From contig JAVGWX010000005.1 in NCBI GenBank assembly GCA_036924085.1, forward strand, positions 40,927,664-40,991,663: DNA of 64,000 nucleotides. The letters run 5' to 3'. Made by a program: the position numbers and the translations under genes. A model generated the notes under the pieces. That model was not told where the DNA came from and did not search any database. It saw nothing but the letters and a program-made list of their open reading frames with translations. This stretch comes from Ariolimax columbianus. Its lineage: Eukaryota > Mollusca > Gastropoda > Stylommatophora > Arionidae. Each line of letters starts with the position of its first letter. The first letter of the stretch is position 1. Below are positions 11,108 through 21,610 of this stretch, one piece after another.

Positions 11108-12632
11108 TTATTTCCCCTGACCGCTTTGGTATCCGATCCTCTTCCATTCTGCAGACATGGCCAAACTACTGTAGTTGGGACTGCTCCACTCGTGTCGGCA
11201 GGGTTGAACTTCCAGATTGCTACGTATTGTCTGGTTACGGATCTTGTCCCGTTTCGTCACCTGAAACGCCTTTCTTAGGTACCCCATTTCTGAAGTTTGT
11301 AATTGCCTTTCTTGGGCTGTAGTCATTGCCCATGACTCACATCCATATGTTGAGCGGTATACATCCATCTTTGTTTTCACGCTTATTTCTCTTTTACTGA
11401 GGAAACCTCTGTTTATTGCATGGAAAAGTCTACCTGTTGCTGCCCTTCGTGCAGTTAACTCCTCTTTGATTCCTCCCATGTTGTCTATTATCAATTATTT
11501 AAAGTTGCTGGGCTGCTCCAGTTCTCGTGTTCCCAGAGTTATATGATGTCTCTTTTCATCTCTGGCGATCACCATGGTTTTTGTTTTGGAGTTACTGATG
11601 TGCATTCCTCTCTTCTTCAACTCTTCTTCCCAGACCTGCAAGTTGTGCTTCGGATTTCGTGATCAGGGCCACATAACCTACAAATGCTAGTTCCGATATG
11701 TAACTTGGTCTCATCTTCCAGTACCCTACTACATACTTTTTTGTCCGTTCCTTGCAGGCTTTGATGACTTTATCCATGAGGAGTATGAAAAGGTACGGTG
11801 ATAGAATGTCCCCCTGTCTTACTCCGCTAGTGGTCTTGAACTCTCCTGACTTTTGATTTGACGTCCGCACACAATTTCTGCATGTTTTATAGAAACTCTG
11901 CATGGCAGAGATCAGGGGTCCTGGGATGTTCTTCCTTGTCAGGCACTCCCAGAGTTTGTCTCAAGGAACTTTATCAAATTATTTCTCCAAATCCAAAAAG
12001 CAAAGATGCATCTCTTTATCATATTCTAGAGCCTTTTCACTTAGCTGTGTGAGTGTAAAGATAAGGTCTTGAGTACTTCTGTTTGCCCTAAACGCACATT
12101 GAGTTTTATCCATATTTGGCTCTGCTAGACCTCTTAATCGCCGTTCTAGAAACCTAGAGTAGACTTTCGCGGGGACACTAAGAAGGGAAATACCTCTGTG
12201 ATTTTCACATTGTCGATTGTCGCCCTTTTTAAATATTGGTATTATTATTGCAATCTCCCAGTCTCTTGGTATCTTCTTGTGGCGCCAAGCTGCCTTGGGA
12301 ATCTTCATGAATAGCATCTCTCCTGCCGCTCCCATGTATTTAACCATTTCTAGGGTTATACCATCATGTCCTGCTACTTTACCAATCTTAATTTTCTCCA
12401 ATGCTGCCTTTAGTTCTTCCATTGTGATATTATCGTTTTCCTGTTAGGTTCCCTCTTTTTGAATTGGGACTGTTACTTCCAGTGCTTGGTTTTCCTCCAC
12501 TCCAAGGAGATCTGAGAAATATTCTTTCCATCTGTTCATTACCTCTTCTGTGGCAGTCAACAGCGCACCTTGTTTATCTTTAACAAATTTCAGGGGGCAT
12601 TCCTTTTCCTTCCTCACGTTCTTTAAGGTCAT
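11108..12632 (-). pseudogene. Reverse transcriptase of LINE G with destroyed active site
   Basis: The minus strand reads the linker MTLKNVRKEKECPLKFVKDK and RWKEYFSDLLG, then ALEKIKIGKVAGHDGITLEM (finger), PIFKKGDNRQCENHRGISLL, and AFRANRSTQDLIFTLTQL with LCFLDLEK (motif A). After a shift comes SGVRQGDILSPYLFILLMD (motif B). The catalytic box expected as LAFADDVAL reads LAFVGYVAL (about 11660-11690), so both metal-binding aspartates are lost. The C-terminal YGCESWAM region follows at 11494-11108. Frames change near 12430, 11950 and 11580. Confidence 0.87.
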
Positions 12633-13053
12633 GTAGGGCAGTTCTGGTTTTCTCCAGCATTATTTGTCAGTTTCTCTCCAAATACTTCCCAGGATTTCTG
12701 TTTGGCCTTGAAGACAGTCTTCTTTGCTTCTGTTCAAAATTTTACATATTCTTTATATTTCTTTGTTTGTTCTTCTGTATTCCTAGCCCCTAATTATTGC
12801 TTCCATGACTTATTCTTTTCTCGTACTATTCTTTTCACTTCTTCTGTCCACCATGGTGTATTCTTTCTCTTCCACCCTTCTTTGGTTTGACAGCATGCCT
12901 CTACTGCAGCCTCTTTGAGGATGTCATTGAATTTTACCCAGAGCCTTTCCATATCTTCTCTATATTCCTCTATCCTTTCTCTTGCTGTTGTTATGAGCCC
13001 TTGGTAACTCCTCTTAACATCTGGTTCTCGTAGCTTGTAAGCCTTAATTTTAT

Positions 13054-13998
13054 TTATCCGTGTGTGTTATGTTTCATGCTTGCTGATGGGTGTTGCCTGG
13101 CTGGAGAGTGTTTTTCAATTTCTCTCTTTATTTTAACTAGGTAGTGGTCGCTTCCTATCTCTGTTCTTCTGAACACTCTAGCATCCTTTACATACTTGAA
13201 ATCAGTTTTCCTCACTATTGCATAGTCATTTATGGATCTTTCATTTCTTGCCCGTTCGCATCTTGTGTAGGATAGGCTTGTGTGGAAACCTTGTATTTGT
13301 AATGACAAGGTTTTGTTCCCTGCAGAATCTCAGCAGTCGTTTTCCATTATTATTTAAGACATCTTCTCCATACTCACTTCATCCCATCTAGAATAGTGGT
13401 TTCCAACTCTTGCGTTGAAGTCTCCAAGGAGAAGTATTTCATTGTAGCAATCGTCAATGGTCCTTTGAAGGAGCTTATAAAATTCATCTTTTGTGTCAGT
13501 GATCTCATCTTCGTTTGGTGCATACACAGTGACGATATCCATTTGACTATCCTCCTCTTGTAGACTTAGAACCATCAGTCGTTCTGAAACGAACTTCCAT
13601 CCTTTAATGTTTGCTTTGTTATTACTATCCACTATCCAGCCAACCCCTGCCCTGGCTCGTTCACTCATGGGAACTCTGCTGTAGTATGATCGTCATGGTC
13701 CAGAACGCCCTGTCCCTTTTTCTTTGTTTCTGTAAGTGCCAGGACTGTCAATTTTGCTCTCTTTATCTCCTCCATTAGTTCATGTTCTTTACCGTTTATA
13801 CTTCGTACATCCCATGTTCCGTAAATCGTGGTCCTTATTTCTCGCCTGTTTGTCGCCATTGAGGTCAGTCCGGTTTTCTCTATGTTTTGACTTGTAATCG
13901 TTTTTAAAGACAAACAGGTGATTAGCCTGTTGTGTCTTTGCATGGTGGAGCGGCTGCCTTCTTACAGCCTCCATGCCTGTCGACCCGTTTTTGTCCAC
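13054..13998 (-). pseudogene. APE endonuclease domain of LINE G, frameshifted
   Basis: Minus-strand fragments in order. TIYGTWDVRSINGKEHELM holds the N-terminal W-NVR type motif (here WDVRS), followed by KLTVLALTETKKKGQG with the catalytic Glu in LTETK. MDIVTVYAPNEDE and LLLGDFNARVGNH carry the central GDFN motif. TEIGSDHYLVKIK carries the C-terminal SDH motif. The domain nicks target DNA to prime reverse transcription. Key Glu, Asp, Asn and His residues are present, but the frame breaks near 13665 and 13310, and the start region (near 13998, MDKNGSTGMEAVRRQ) is in yet another frame. Confidence 0.85.
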
Positions 13999-14098
13999 GG
14001 CTACTTATTTATTCGCAGCTAACCTCCAAATTAGGAGGCCTTTCAGCAATCCGCAACCCTGCTGACGCGCCTGGTAGGAGGTAGGTTCCTCCCCGAGG

Positions 14099-14110
14099 GC
14101 CCATTTTGTA
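14099..14110 (+). repeat. Right target-site duplication of LINE G
   Basis: Perfect 12/12 match to 10905-10916. Family F sequence resumes immediately after it (gtagccgtagtaaaattacc, compare 33016 onwards in copy 1). Confidence 0.9.
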
Positions 14111-14519
14111 GCCGTAGTAAAATTACCCTGGCGAAGACTTACTCCTCTGCAATGAACAGAGAGAGATGTCTCGATAGTAATTCAGTTCAAGTGCCATCTC
14201 TGCATCGAAGGTCGTCTTCAACGGGTCTCTAGTGAACTCTGTACCTTTCCGTAATGCTGTAATTTAGGCGTTTTCCAGACCATCTACTGATGTGATCCAC
14301 CCACTTAAAACGTTGTCTGCGCCTTGAACGACATGTTTCCAACCTATCCTCTAGTATGGTCTTCAACAGGGAAGTATGACCAAAATAACGTAATTGTTTA
14401 ACCCTTATTTTGGTCATTAATTCTCTTTTCACCCCAAACTCTTTCAATACCTCCAAATTTGTTTTCTTTTTTTTCCAATCTTCTATATACCAACATTTTG
14501 AAGGCTTCAAAACTCTTTT

Positions 14520-14532
14520 CCAACTTGTTATT
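14520..14532 (+). repeat. Left target-site duplication of SINE-like element C
   Basis: ccaacttgttatt, repeated without mismatch at 14898-14910. Confidence 0.9.
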
Positions 14533-14897
14533 GGCTTGGCTTGGCTTCGTTCGTTCTCAATCTGCCGCTACCAAACAATAAAAGGGCTTAAGTAGTAGAA
14601 TGTAGTCCAGAGAACGGAATGCGTTGTGTCGTAGTTTACAGCTTGACTGCGATATTTACACCTCTCGATCCAACACATCCGACCTTAGCAAGCATTTTTT
14701 TAGTACCGGGCTAGCTTTCCCTCTTCGATCCCTTCTCCTTAGCCAGTCTGCCTTGCAAATGCAACCTGTTATCTAGGATCACCGCATGCATGGAGGTGTA
14801 GAAGGGTCTTGGTAGCTCTGTTTCGCTGGCCCTACGGTAGCAGTCAGCTATGGGTAGCTGACCACTGATGCCAATACGCTACTCAGCATCTTGATCC
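14533..14897 (-). mobile_element. Family C SINE-like retroposon, complete (365 bp)
   Basis: Noncoding 365-bp unit flanked by a perfect 13-bp target duplication inside LINE H. One end is a short tandem repeat (GGCTT)3 on the + strand, which read on the minus strand is an AAGCC tail. The head on the minus strand starts GGATCAAGATGCTGAGTAGC. A variable-length target duplication plus a simple repeated tail is the usual signature of LINE-mobilised SINEs. A tRNA-like A box may be present near the head (tggcatcagtgg), but no convincing B box was found, so the promoter origin is open. Other copies: 26298-26668 (opposite orientation) and a fragment at 5911-6025. Confidence 0.8.
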
Positions 14898-14910
14898 CCA
14901 ACTTGTTATT
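14898..14910 (+). repeat. Right target-site duplication of SINE-like element C
   Basis: Identical 13 bp to 14520-14532. LINE H resumes directly (cattgttcatgtttctgtgc). Confidence 0.9.
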
Positions 14911-15009
14911 CATTGTTCATGTTTCTGTGCCATAAAGTAGTGACGAGTATAAATAACACCTAACAATTCGCATTTTGAGATTCTGATTTATCTGTTTGGA
15001 TATCAGTAT

Positions 15010-15813
15010 TTGTCCTGTTCGGCACAGACAGCTCTGCGCTGCAACTCTCTCTTGAAATGTTAAACAGTGAAATGCCCTCCCTTGGCCTGTCTATATCCTG
15101 GGCCAAGACCAAAGTTCAGGACCTCATTTTCGAGACAGCATCTTCCCCCCAGGTATTGAAACTCAAGGTCATACTACGGTGTACACCAACGAATTCATCT
15201 ATCTCGGTAGTATGATATCATCCGATGGGTGCAGCGGTCCTGATATGTCAAGGCAGATGGGACTGACTGCGTCCGCTATGCACGACCTCCGACGTGTGTG
15301 GAATAATTGAAAGATCTCCCTTGGGACACAAATCCGCATTTACCAGTCCTGCGTGGTCCCAGTCCTGCTATATGGCTCCGAAACCTGGACATTGCTGAAA
15401 CATGACATGTCGAGACTGGAAGCCTTTCACATTCGCAACCAGGGGCGTATCCTGGGCATCCAATGGCATGACTATATCCGCAACTTGGAGGTCTCTGCTA
15501 AAACAGGCCTCCCCGAATCTCAGAAACACTTGACCGTCACCGAGTTTCTTTGTTCGGTCATGGTGTACGGCTGGACTAGGAAACCCCTGCCCACAAGATA
15601 CTACACAAGTCGTTCCTCGGCGCCAAAAGTCTTACCCAGACTGGCTTGATACGCAGAAGAGCCCGTCCCCGAACTGTATGGCCCCAACAAGTAGCAGCCT
15701 CCTCCTCCATCCTGAACGAGGTCTGGAACCACGCCACAGCTCCGGGTCATGGATGTGGCCTCAACGGGCCTAAGACGCTTAAGAGAATATTATTATTATT
15801 ATTATTATTATTA
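15010..15813 (+). mobile_element. Family I LINE 3' fragment with (ATT)n tail
   Basis: About 800 bp in + orientation inside LINE H, flanked by tatcagtat (15001-15009) and tgtcagtat (15814-15822). The body encodes the end of an RT: LGLSISWAKTKVQ near 15080, the LGSMISSDG-type stretch near 15210 and LLYGSETWTLLKHDMSRLE (15368-15425), then a C-terminal RRRARPRTVW region. It ends in about nine ATT units (15789-15813). Strongly 5' truncated. Confidence 0.75.
15353..15649 (+). pseudogene. LINE I polymerase C-terminal fragment
   Basis: Open frame of 98 codons with VLLYGSETWTLLKHDMSRLE, then FHIRNQGRILGIQWHDYIRN and SAKTGLPE, the conserved region downstream of the RT core in many animal LINEs. The next part of the same protein continues in another frame from about 15646 (RRRARPRTVWPQQ). 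Confidence 0.75.
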
Positions 15814-16081
15814 TGTCAGTATGTGTCGCATGTTGTCGAATACCATCTTGGCCATACCTATTATCTGATTTCTTTTTCACAACTACCTTCTTCCGTTATT
15901 ATATGACCTAGATAGGAGAAACTCTGTACCTGTTAAAGTAGTTTATATTTTATTTTTATTTGCATACATGGTTTCTTGTCACTCTTCTCAAGTATCATAG
16001 TTTTCTTTATGTTTATGTCTAATCCAAACTCTTGACTTATTGCGTATATTGTTGTCGCAAGCTAATAACTCGATAGTTATT

Positions 16082-17680
16082 ACAGTCTCTTCTATCACCG
16101 TTTTGTTTTGTATAATACTAAAGTCTGTGCACCTCACATATCTTGTAGTATAATTGCTTCTTCTCACTACTGGCATAACATTATACAAGCTGTTGCAAGA
16201 GTGCACCATAGCAGTGCCTAGCCACATTAAGTCTTATCCCGGCACTGTAGTGTGTGCTCTGCCAGAGGTCCAATCTGTCAAGTGTCAATGGCTCTATTGA
16301 GATCTTCTAGAGATAATTTGCTATCCAATTCGCCCATACTGGGTTAGTTTCTGACAGCGTCAATGGCTGTGTGTGTGACGACATTGTCACACTAGTAGAG
16401 CTGAGAATAGTGCTCGACACATCTGCTTTTCTCTGTCTGTTATTTTCTCGCCAGTAATAGTTTTGAGTATGAGGACGGATATCATTCTTTATACTATCAT
16501 ACTATTTTCTGATGTTACCTGTTATAGCTGCTGTCAAGATGCTTTCACTCGGCTATAGCCAATACTCATTTGCACAACGACGAGTTGTTTTTTGAATTTA
16601 CTTCAAGGTGTGCAAAGTACTTGCATTTTAGAAGATGCGTGTATTCAATCCGAACATCCATCCTGGCCTCACTTACGGATGTCATACCATTTACTTTTGC
16701 ATCAAACATCATCTGATTTAACAATTTTTCTTCCTAAGGTAGCAAGTGCAGTGTTATGAATGGCGGTTTCTGAGATGTTCCCAGGTCTGTGTAAATGTGA
16801 TACTGTGATTCAGGATCTTGAGAGATTTCTCAAACGTATTGTTACATCTCTTAATCATCGTAGGATTCCTCATACTACTTATTCGATACGTGTGTTACTT
16901 TTGTTTCAGGTGTGGCAGAACTTCATTGGCCGCAAATTGATTTAAAAGCAAACCAATGAATGATCGCTGCCGCAGCCCGCTCTGTGGTAAGAGAGTGTCA
17001 GAAGTACATATTTCAATGAGTATCTTCTCACATGAACAAGATCAAGCTGGTGCCATACTTTATTTTTAGGTTTTGTCTGAAAATATAAGTTGGTCACACA
17101 GAGTTCATGACATATAAATCACTCTAAGAGCCGTTGATCATTTTCATTAATTTTGCTGACAACAAAATTGCCGAGGCATAAAGGCCACGAATAGTGATCA
17201 GCGCTCATTCTAACATTGAAGTCACCAATAGAACAAACTGTCCTTGAATGTGCATGTTAATGACTACTGATAAATCGTCTTTAGCTTCAGGTAAGGCGCA
17301 CAGGATAGGTGCATTTGCATTCACAAGAGTGACGGGACCTACTGAATTATGTAGACGGAGTGTAAGCAGGTACTCTGAGGAATTTTCGCCTAGTTCAACA
17401 ATGCGTGTGAAAGACTTGTCGCAGCGAGCCTACACCAGTTCTCTTTTCGTTGCTGTATTTTGCTTGCCAGTAGAAAATGTAGTCGTTCTCTTGAAGTGCT
17501 GGAATGTACACATCGAGACATTAAAATGTGTCATTCATTTCGCATGTCTTTCTGACATCACTTGTATAATGTACGTTACCGACAGCCCATTCAGCATGGT
17601 ACGGACAATGCAAATCCCATTTTTACTGTTGATGGATGTGTTCTGTCGACAAGACAGGGTGAAGTTGGAAGGCCTTTTCT
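16082..17680 (-). pseudogene. Endonuclease and linker of family F copy 2
   Basis: Minus strand from about 17680. The remnant VRTMLNGLSVTY is the N-terminal endonuclease motif. The stretch with QSLTRI- and LHNSVGPVTLVN-like words (17420-17300) corresponds to the LRLHTxxGPVxLVSxYAP region. GDFNVRMSADHYSWPLCLG (about 17225-17170) is the GDFN motif, and SDHSLV-like words occur near 16980. The linker to RT continues to 16082, collinear with 33.09-33.83 kb. Several stops and frameshifts. Confidence 0.7.
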
Positions 17681-17700
17681 AGTGCATCTTTCTATGGAGT

Positions 17701-18794
17701 ACGTGCTTGTGTCCATGCAGCCGGTCCTTCCTCTCCACGTAGCTAATTGATTCAGTGGAACGACATTAGTCTGGAAATAACGACGTCACAGGATGTGCCA
17801 GTATAGCGATGAAACCACTACTAGACTGCTTTAGGGACACCAGCTCCGGATTTGTCCACATGGTTTACTCCGAAGCCTTTCCCGCGAACAGGTATCCAAC
17901 ACGACAGTGGGACATGATCAGTAGTGAGAGATTCACATCGCGGTAACAATGTTAACAGACCGCGTGTTTGTTTCCAGTCAGCTTAACACTACCAAAAGAA
18001 CTAACATGTCGTTGGCAATCCTCAATTTTAAACTAACTGGCCTCCGCGTGGAGAGATAGTACACACTGTATCTAATCTCTGTTTTTTGTGTGTAATACAC
18101 CACAATTTGATGAAATCCCATGCGTGAGAAAAACACTGGAGCGGGTTCTGTCAGTGACGGCCATTAGAAGGGACGCAATTGCGTCCACGGTATCAACAGC
18201 AAAAACGTGATAGTCTTAGTGAAAATCGAATCCATGCCGTCAGGTTCACAATAATGGCCGCCACCGGCAATGTGTTTTCCGCCAGTTTTTCGTGGCCTTT
18301 CACAATTTTCGTATAGATTATGGCTGTTCATCAGCCATACATTGTCACAATTATGTTTTCTACATCGCTCTGTTGCTCTTTCGCAGGTACATTTTGAGAG
18401 TTAAATGCACATGATAGATTTAGAAGAGATTATATTTACATTAGCTAAAAAACAGAATGCTTCTTTCTTGTTCTCTTTTTTCAAGTGATGGACTAACTAA
18501 TTTCTGTTTCCTTCGATATGTGTATGTGGTGTTGCTCTAGCACTCTGTCACAGTTATATGAATACTCTAGGTTTGACAGACAATGACTCAAAACAATTGT
18601 CCAACTATTTGTTGCGTTTGTTGTGTTGTTATTAGTACAGCTAATTTGGTCTTTAACGTCATAGTGCACACTAGAGGCAAAGTCATTATATATACAAGAA
18701 CAAGTCAGCAAATAGGTCATAAATGGATATTTGCAAAAACCCAAATTAATGAGATGCGAGCTTGAAACCCATTTATTATTGCTTACAATGTCTG
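17701..18794. other. Spacer, nothing recognised
   Basis: About 1.1 kb of unique-looking DNA. Short open frames are present but none has a recognisable motif. Confidence 0.5.
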
Positions 18795-19240
18795 TTATTT
18801 CTCAACATAATTTCTAACAACATTGATACACTTATCCCATCGCGTTATTGGCGCATCAAAACCATCAGTATATATGTCTTTGATTTTCTTTCCCAGCCAC
18901 ATATACACTTTAAGTTCAACTTTTTTGCCATTCACAAAATATATCCCACCAAGGTTGGTTTTCAGTGTGCCAAACAGGTGTAGATTGGTCGGGCTAAGAA
19001 TCGCAAAACATTGTAAACATAACCTCCCATGCTGATGGCATAGCCTCCCATGCTGATGGCATAACCTCCCATGCTGATGGCATAACCTTTCATTTTTTGA
19101 CAGAAGGAGAAGAACGATGATATTAAAGCAGGGTTTGGTTCGGGTTCCTATTGTTGATGTACCCATAATGCACTCGGTAACAATCCTGTTAAGAATGTCT
19201 TCTCCTTCATCTGCATGCCGACAGAGATGATGCAATGGCA
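18795..19240 (-). pseudogene. Mariner transposase remnant with internal deletion
   Basis: A 174-codon minus-strand frame (19319-18795) whose ends match a mos/mariner-type transposase. DEGEDILNRIVTECIMGTST resembles the region leading to the first catalytic Asp, usually (I)VTGDETW, here ECIMG, so the Asp is lost. The C terminus reads HLFGTLKTNLGG, VYMWLGKKIKDIYTDGFDA and RWDKCINVVRNYVEK, the typical end of mariner transposases. The second Asp region is missing and replaced by a short repeat. A dead, internally deleted copy; inverted terminal repeats were not found. Confidence 0.8.
19021..19088. repeat. 21-bp tandem repeat inside the mariner remnant
   Basis: Three copies of CCTCCCATGCTGATGGCATA plus one base, encoding RLCHQHG repeats on the minus strand. 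It lies where the catalytic core of the transposase should be. Confidence 0.9.
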
Positions 19241-19319
19241 CACACAAAAAAAAACACACAAAAACCCGCACAACAGCACACTGCACTTTTATTGTCCACT
19301 CCGTGATCACTGACACCAT

Positions 19320-19980
19320 TTGGTATTTAAGGTGCGCGCGTGCATATTATACCAACCGTTAGCTATCTAAAATAACCACAAAGCTGGATGTTGTTGCCAC
19401 ATTATGACACCATTTGAAACTACTAACTACATGCTTTGGCTATCAATTTGTGACCTACTTAGTGATTTACTCTCAAATTGTATATTTAAAATAGTACAAC
19501 AGTTTCGCGTGGTATTCAGAGTGTTCACGTACAATTTCTGACAAGTCAAATAACAGCTAATGTTGAGAATTATCGAAAACCGAGAATAAAAGAGTCACAA
19601 TCACGTTTCAACACACCAACCTGTAAGCAACCGTTTCTCTAAAGTACATGGAGGAGCCAGTAACAACCTTCTAACAAAGAATAATAATGTTACTTTTTGA
19701 CTCGCCGTAAAGGGAATTTCTTATTTCAGTGGAAAGTACTCTACGTGTTGTACAAAAGCTGTAAAGTGAACGCATTTCAGTCGTGATTAGCTTTTTCTTG
19801 AAGCTTTCTTGTCCACTATCATTCATATTATTGTGGATAACTTCTGTTTACGTTATACACTGTCAATGTTTGTACTTCGAAGCTATGAGTACACACAAAT
19901 AAGACATAAAAACATACTTTGTCGTTTTCTATCTCTTATGCAATCAAAAATATTTGTTGTCACAATGTTTTCTAACTTGT
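19320..19980. other. Spacer, nothing recognised
   Basis: AT-rich, no supported feature. Confidence 0.5.
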
Positions 19981-21610
19981 TAGATACAAAAGAGCCAAAT
20001 AAAAGTAAACGTGAGGACTACAGTACGACGTTTGAGGCTTGTGCTCTGTGCCTGCTGTCCAAACATTTCACATTTTGCACGATTTTCTCGTGGTGCTATG
20101 CCAATAATGGGGTATATTTTATCAATGGGTGTGGGTTTTAGACATCTTGAGAACCCGACCCGCCTCATTTATTGCTGTATCAATTAGTTTCACATGGGCA
20201 GTTTTTCGAAACTGGCTCAGCGTATTCAGCTACGGAAAAACACAAAGCAAGTGCAGATGACCGAAGGACTGATGGCTGTGCCCCCCATGTTGAGCCGGTC
20301 AGTTTTCGGATGACATTATTTCTTGCGTGTATCTTTCGCTTTGTTTCCTGGCAGTGCGTTATGTAAAGACAATGTGCAGTCTAACTTGACACCTAGATAT
20401 TTTGGAGCCGTGTAGTGTTCAAGTTCCTGCCCTTGCCACCTAATCTGGTTATCTTTTTGCTTCTGTTTCTGAGGTGGTAGGCACATACCTGGGATTTGGT
20501 TTAAGATTATTCTTGTGCTAGTATTCTGTAAGGACATTAAGAGAACTTGACAGTTTGTTTTCTACCTCCTCAACCCCTTTTTCCCTGGACAGCAACTGCT
20601 GTGTCCTCCCTATAGAGGAATTGTCTTGTGTGATTAGTAAATATGTTATATAGCATGGGTGCTAGGACAATTCATTGTTCCAGGCCGTTGTTTTGGTTTC
20701 GCCATCTGCTGTCTTTTTCCCCCAACGTGATATAGAACCGTCTGTTCTGCAGGTCAGTATAGACCACTTCTGTGACCTGTTTGAGTTCGTACCCATCCTC
20801 TATTAATTGTGTTAGGTTAAGGATTTGACTGCTGCAACATCGTCCATGTCCGAAACCAGCTTGATACTTGATCAGCTTCTTGTCTATAAAGGAGGAGATG
20901 CGATTCAGTATCAGCCTTTCTAAAACCGTTTACATGTGACAAGGAAGCGACACTGGACGGAAATTCTTAGGTTCTGTTTGTGTTTTCTTGGTTTTATCAG
21001 CGCAACCACACGAGATTTACTCCAGATTTTAGGAATTTGCATTTTGTCAATGCACGTGTTCATGAACTTTAACAGCCATTTTAGTTTTTTCTGGTCCGAA
21101 TTTTAAAAACGTGTTCTGTCCTTAGTTTATCGGGATCAGCTGCTTGATTTGCTTTTCATTTGATTTATTGCATGATAGAATTCCTCTATGGAGAAGGGTG
21201 TGTTCATTGCGTCGTTCTCATTCTCACATTGACGTTGGGTCTTTGCTCAGTTTTGTCATTGACTTTCCCATTCATCAGTAATTGGTGGGCTATTTGGTTG
21301 GGGGTAACTTGTGTTATCACTATAGGAGGGCTTGTTTAATCATTACTGAGGCTTTTTCATAAGTTTCCAGGCTCGTCGACTACGTTTTTCCATGTCCATC
21401 TTCTACAAGTTGACACCACGTTTCTGTATTCGAGTCTGAGATGGCATGGAGGAGGTATTCTCCAGCCTGTATGGTTATCTCATCAAATTGATCACTTACA
21501 AATAGTAGTTTATATTTCTCATAAAGTGCCTTCGAGTCTCCATTAAGGTCAGGAACGTACTCGATTCTACAGCCTCTTAGGATATGTCGTCCGAAAATTA
21601 ATTTTGCTGG
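19981..21610 (-). mobile_element. Family Q LINE (jockey-like RT), decayed
   Basis: Minus-strand LINE remnant whose words match the jockey-like group found in many invertebrates. SDQFDEITIQAGEYLLHAIS lies near 21490-21430 in the linker. The RT region includes YTDLQNRRFYITLGEKDSRW (about 20770-20700), the FHLKN-like QVCAFHL counterpart, and LEHYTAPKYLGVKLDCTLSL (20420-20370). The 3' part reads SRCLKPTPIDKIYPIIGIAP (20150-20090). The active-site box expected as YADDTAVAVQGK reads YREDTAVAVQGK near 20615-20580, a loss of the first key residues. Stops and frameshifts are frequent; both ends are undefined. Confidence 0.75.
20316..20537 (-). pseudogene. LINE Q palm/thumb fragment
   Basis: Open stretch with GMCLPPQKQKQKDNQIRWQG and LEHYTAPKYLGVKLDCTLS. 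In related RTs this is the NPxKTQVCAFHLxN...LEHxxxPKYLGVxLDRTLS segment after the catalytic box. Frame continues with breaks on both sides. Confidence 0.75.

Larger units (their letters stand above)
10917..14098 (-). mobile_element. Family G LINE, structurally full length (3.18 kb, RTE-like)
   Basis: The best-defined element in the window. It lies between two perfect 12-bp copies of gcccattttgta. On the minus strand it begins with a GC-rich leader (near 14098, ccctcggggaggaacctacc), continues through an APE endonuclease and an RT, and ends with a tetranucleotide tail, four TAAG-type units at 10917-10931. A length near 3.2 kb, EN followed by RT with no RNase H, and a short tandem tail all agree with the RTE group. 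It carries several frameshifts and an altered RT active site, so it is inactive now, but the intact target duplication and both ends indicate a complete insertion event. Confidence 0.88.
14183..16069 (-). mobile_element. Family H LINE copy 1, inserted into F and itself interrupted twice
   Basis: 3' part of a LINE on the minus strand. Flanks are tcgatagtaatt (14171-14182) and tcgatagttatt (16070-16081), an 11/12 target duplication within F. Its own sequence is at 14183-14519, 14911-15009 and 15814-16069, collinear with the uninterrupted copy at 42.58-43.13 kb. Coding remnants on the minus strand are LDINIKKTMILEKSDKKP (RT palm after the active site, about 16045-15950), the HILISKQINHKLKM-like stretch at 15000-14911, and VKRELMTKIRVKQLRYFGH (14430-14370). 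The endonuclease and RT core are absent, so the copy is 5' truncated. Confidence 0.8.
10471..17700 (-). mobile_element. Family F LINE copy 2 (RTE-like), split by nested insertions
   Basis: Host element of a nest. On the minus strand its endonuclease and linker occupy about 17680-16082. RT pieces follow at 14170-14111, 10904-10728 and 10615-10471. These pieces are collinear with family F copy 1 at 31.85-33.90 kb (for instance the stretches around tctggcgaagactttgcc and the tgggcagcc...ttttgaa block), with about 50 bp missing around the second breakpoint. Insertions between them are D (10616-10727), G (10917-14098) and H (14183-16069, itself containing C and I). Three of the joints carry target-site duplications of F sequence, which supports the insertion order. 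Confidence 0.8.
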
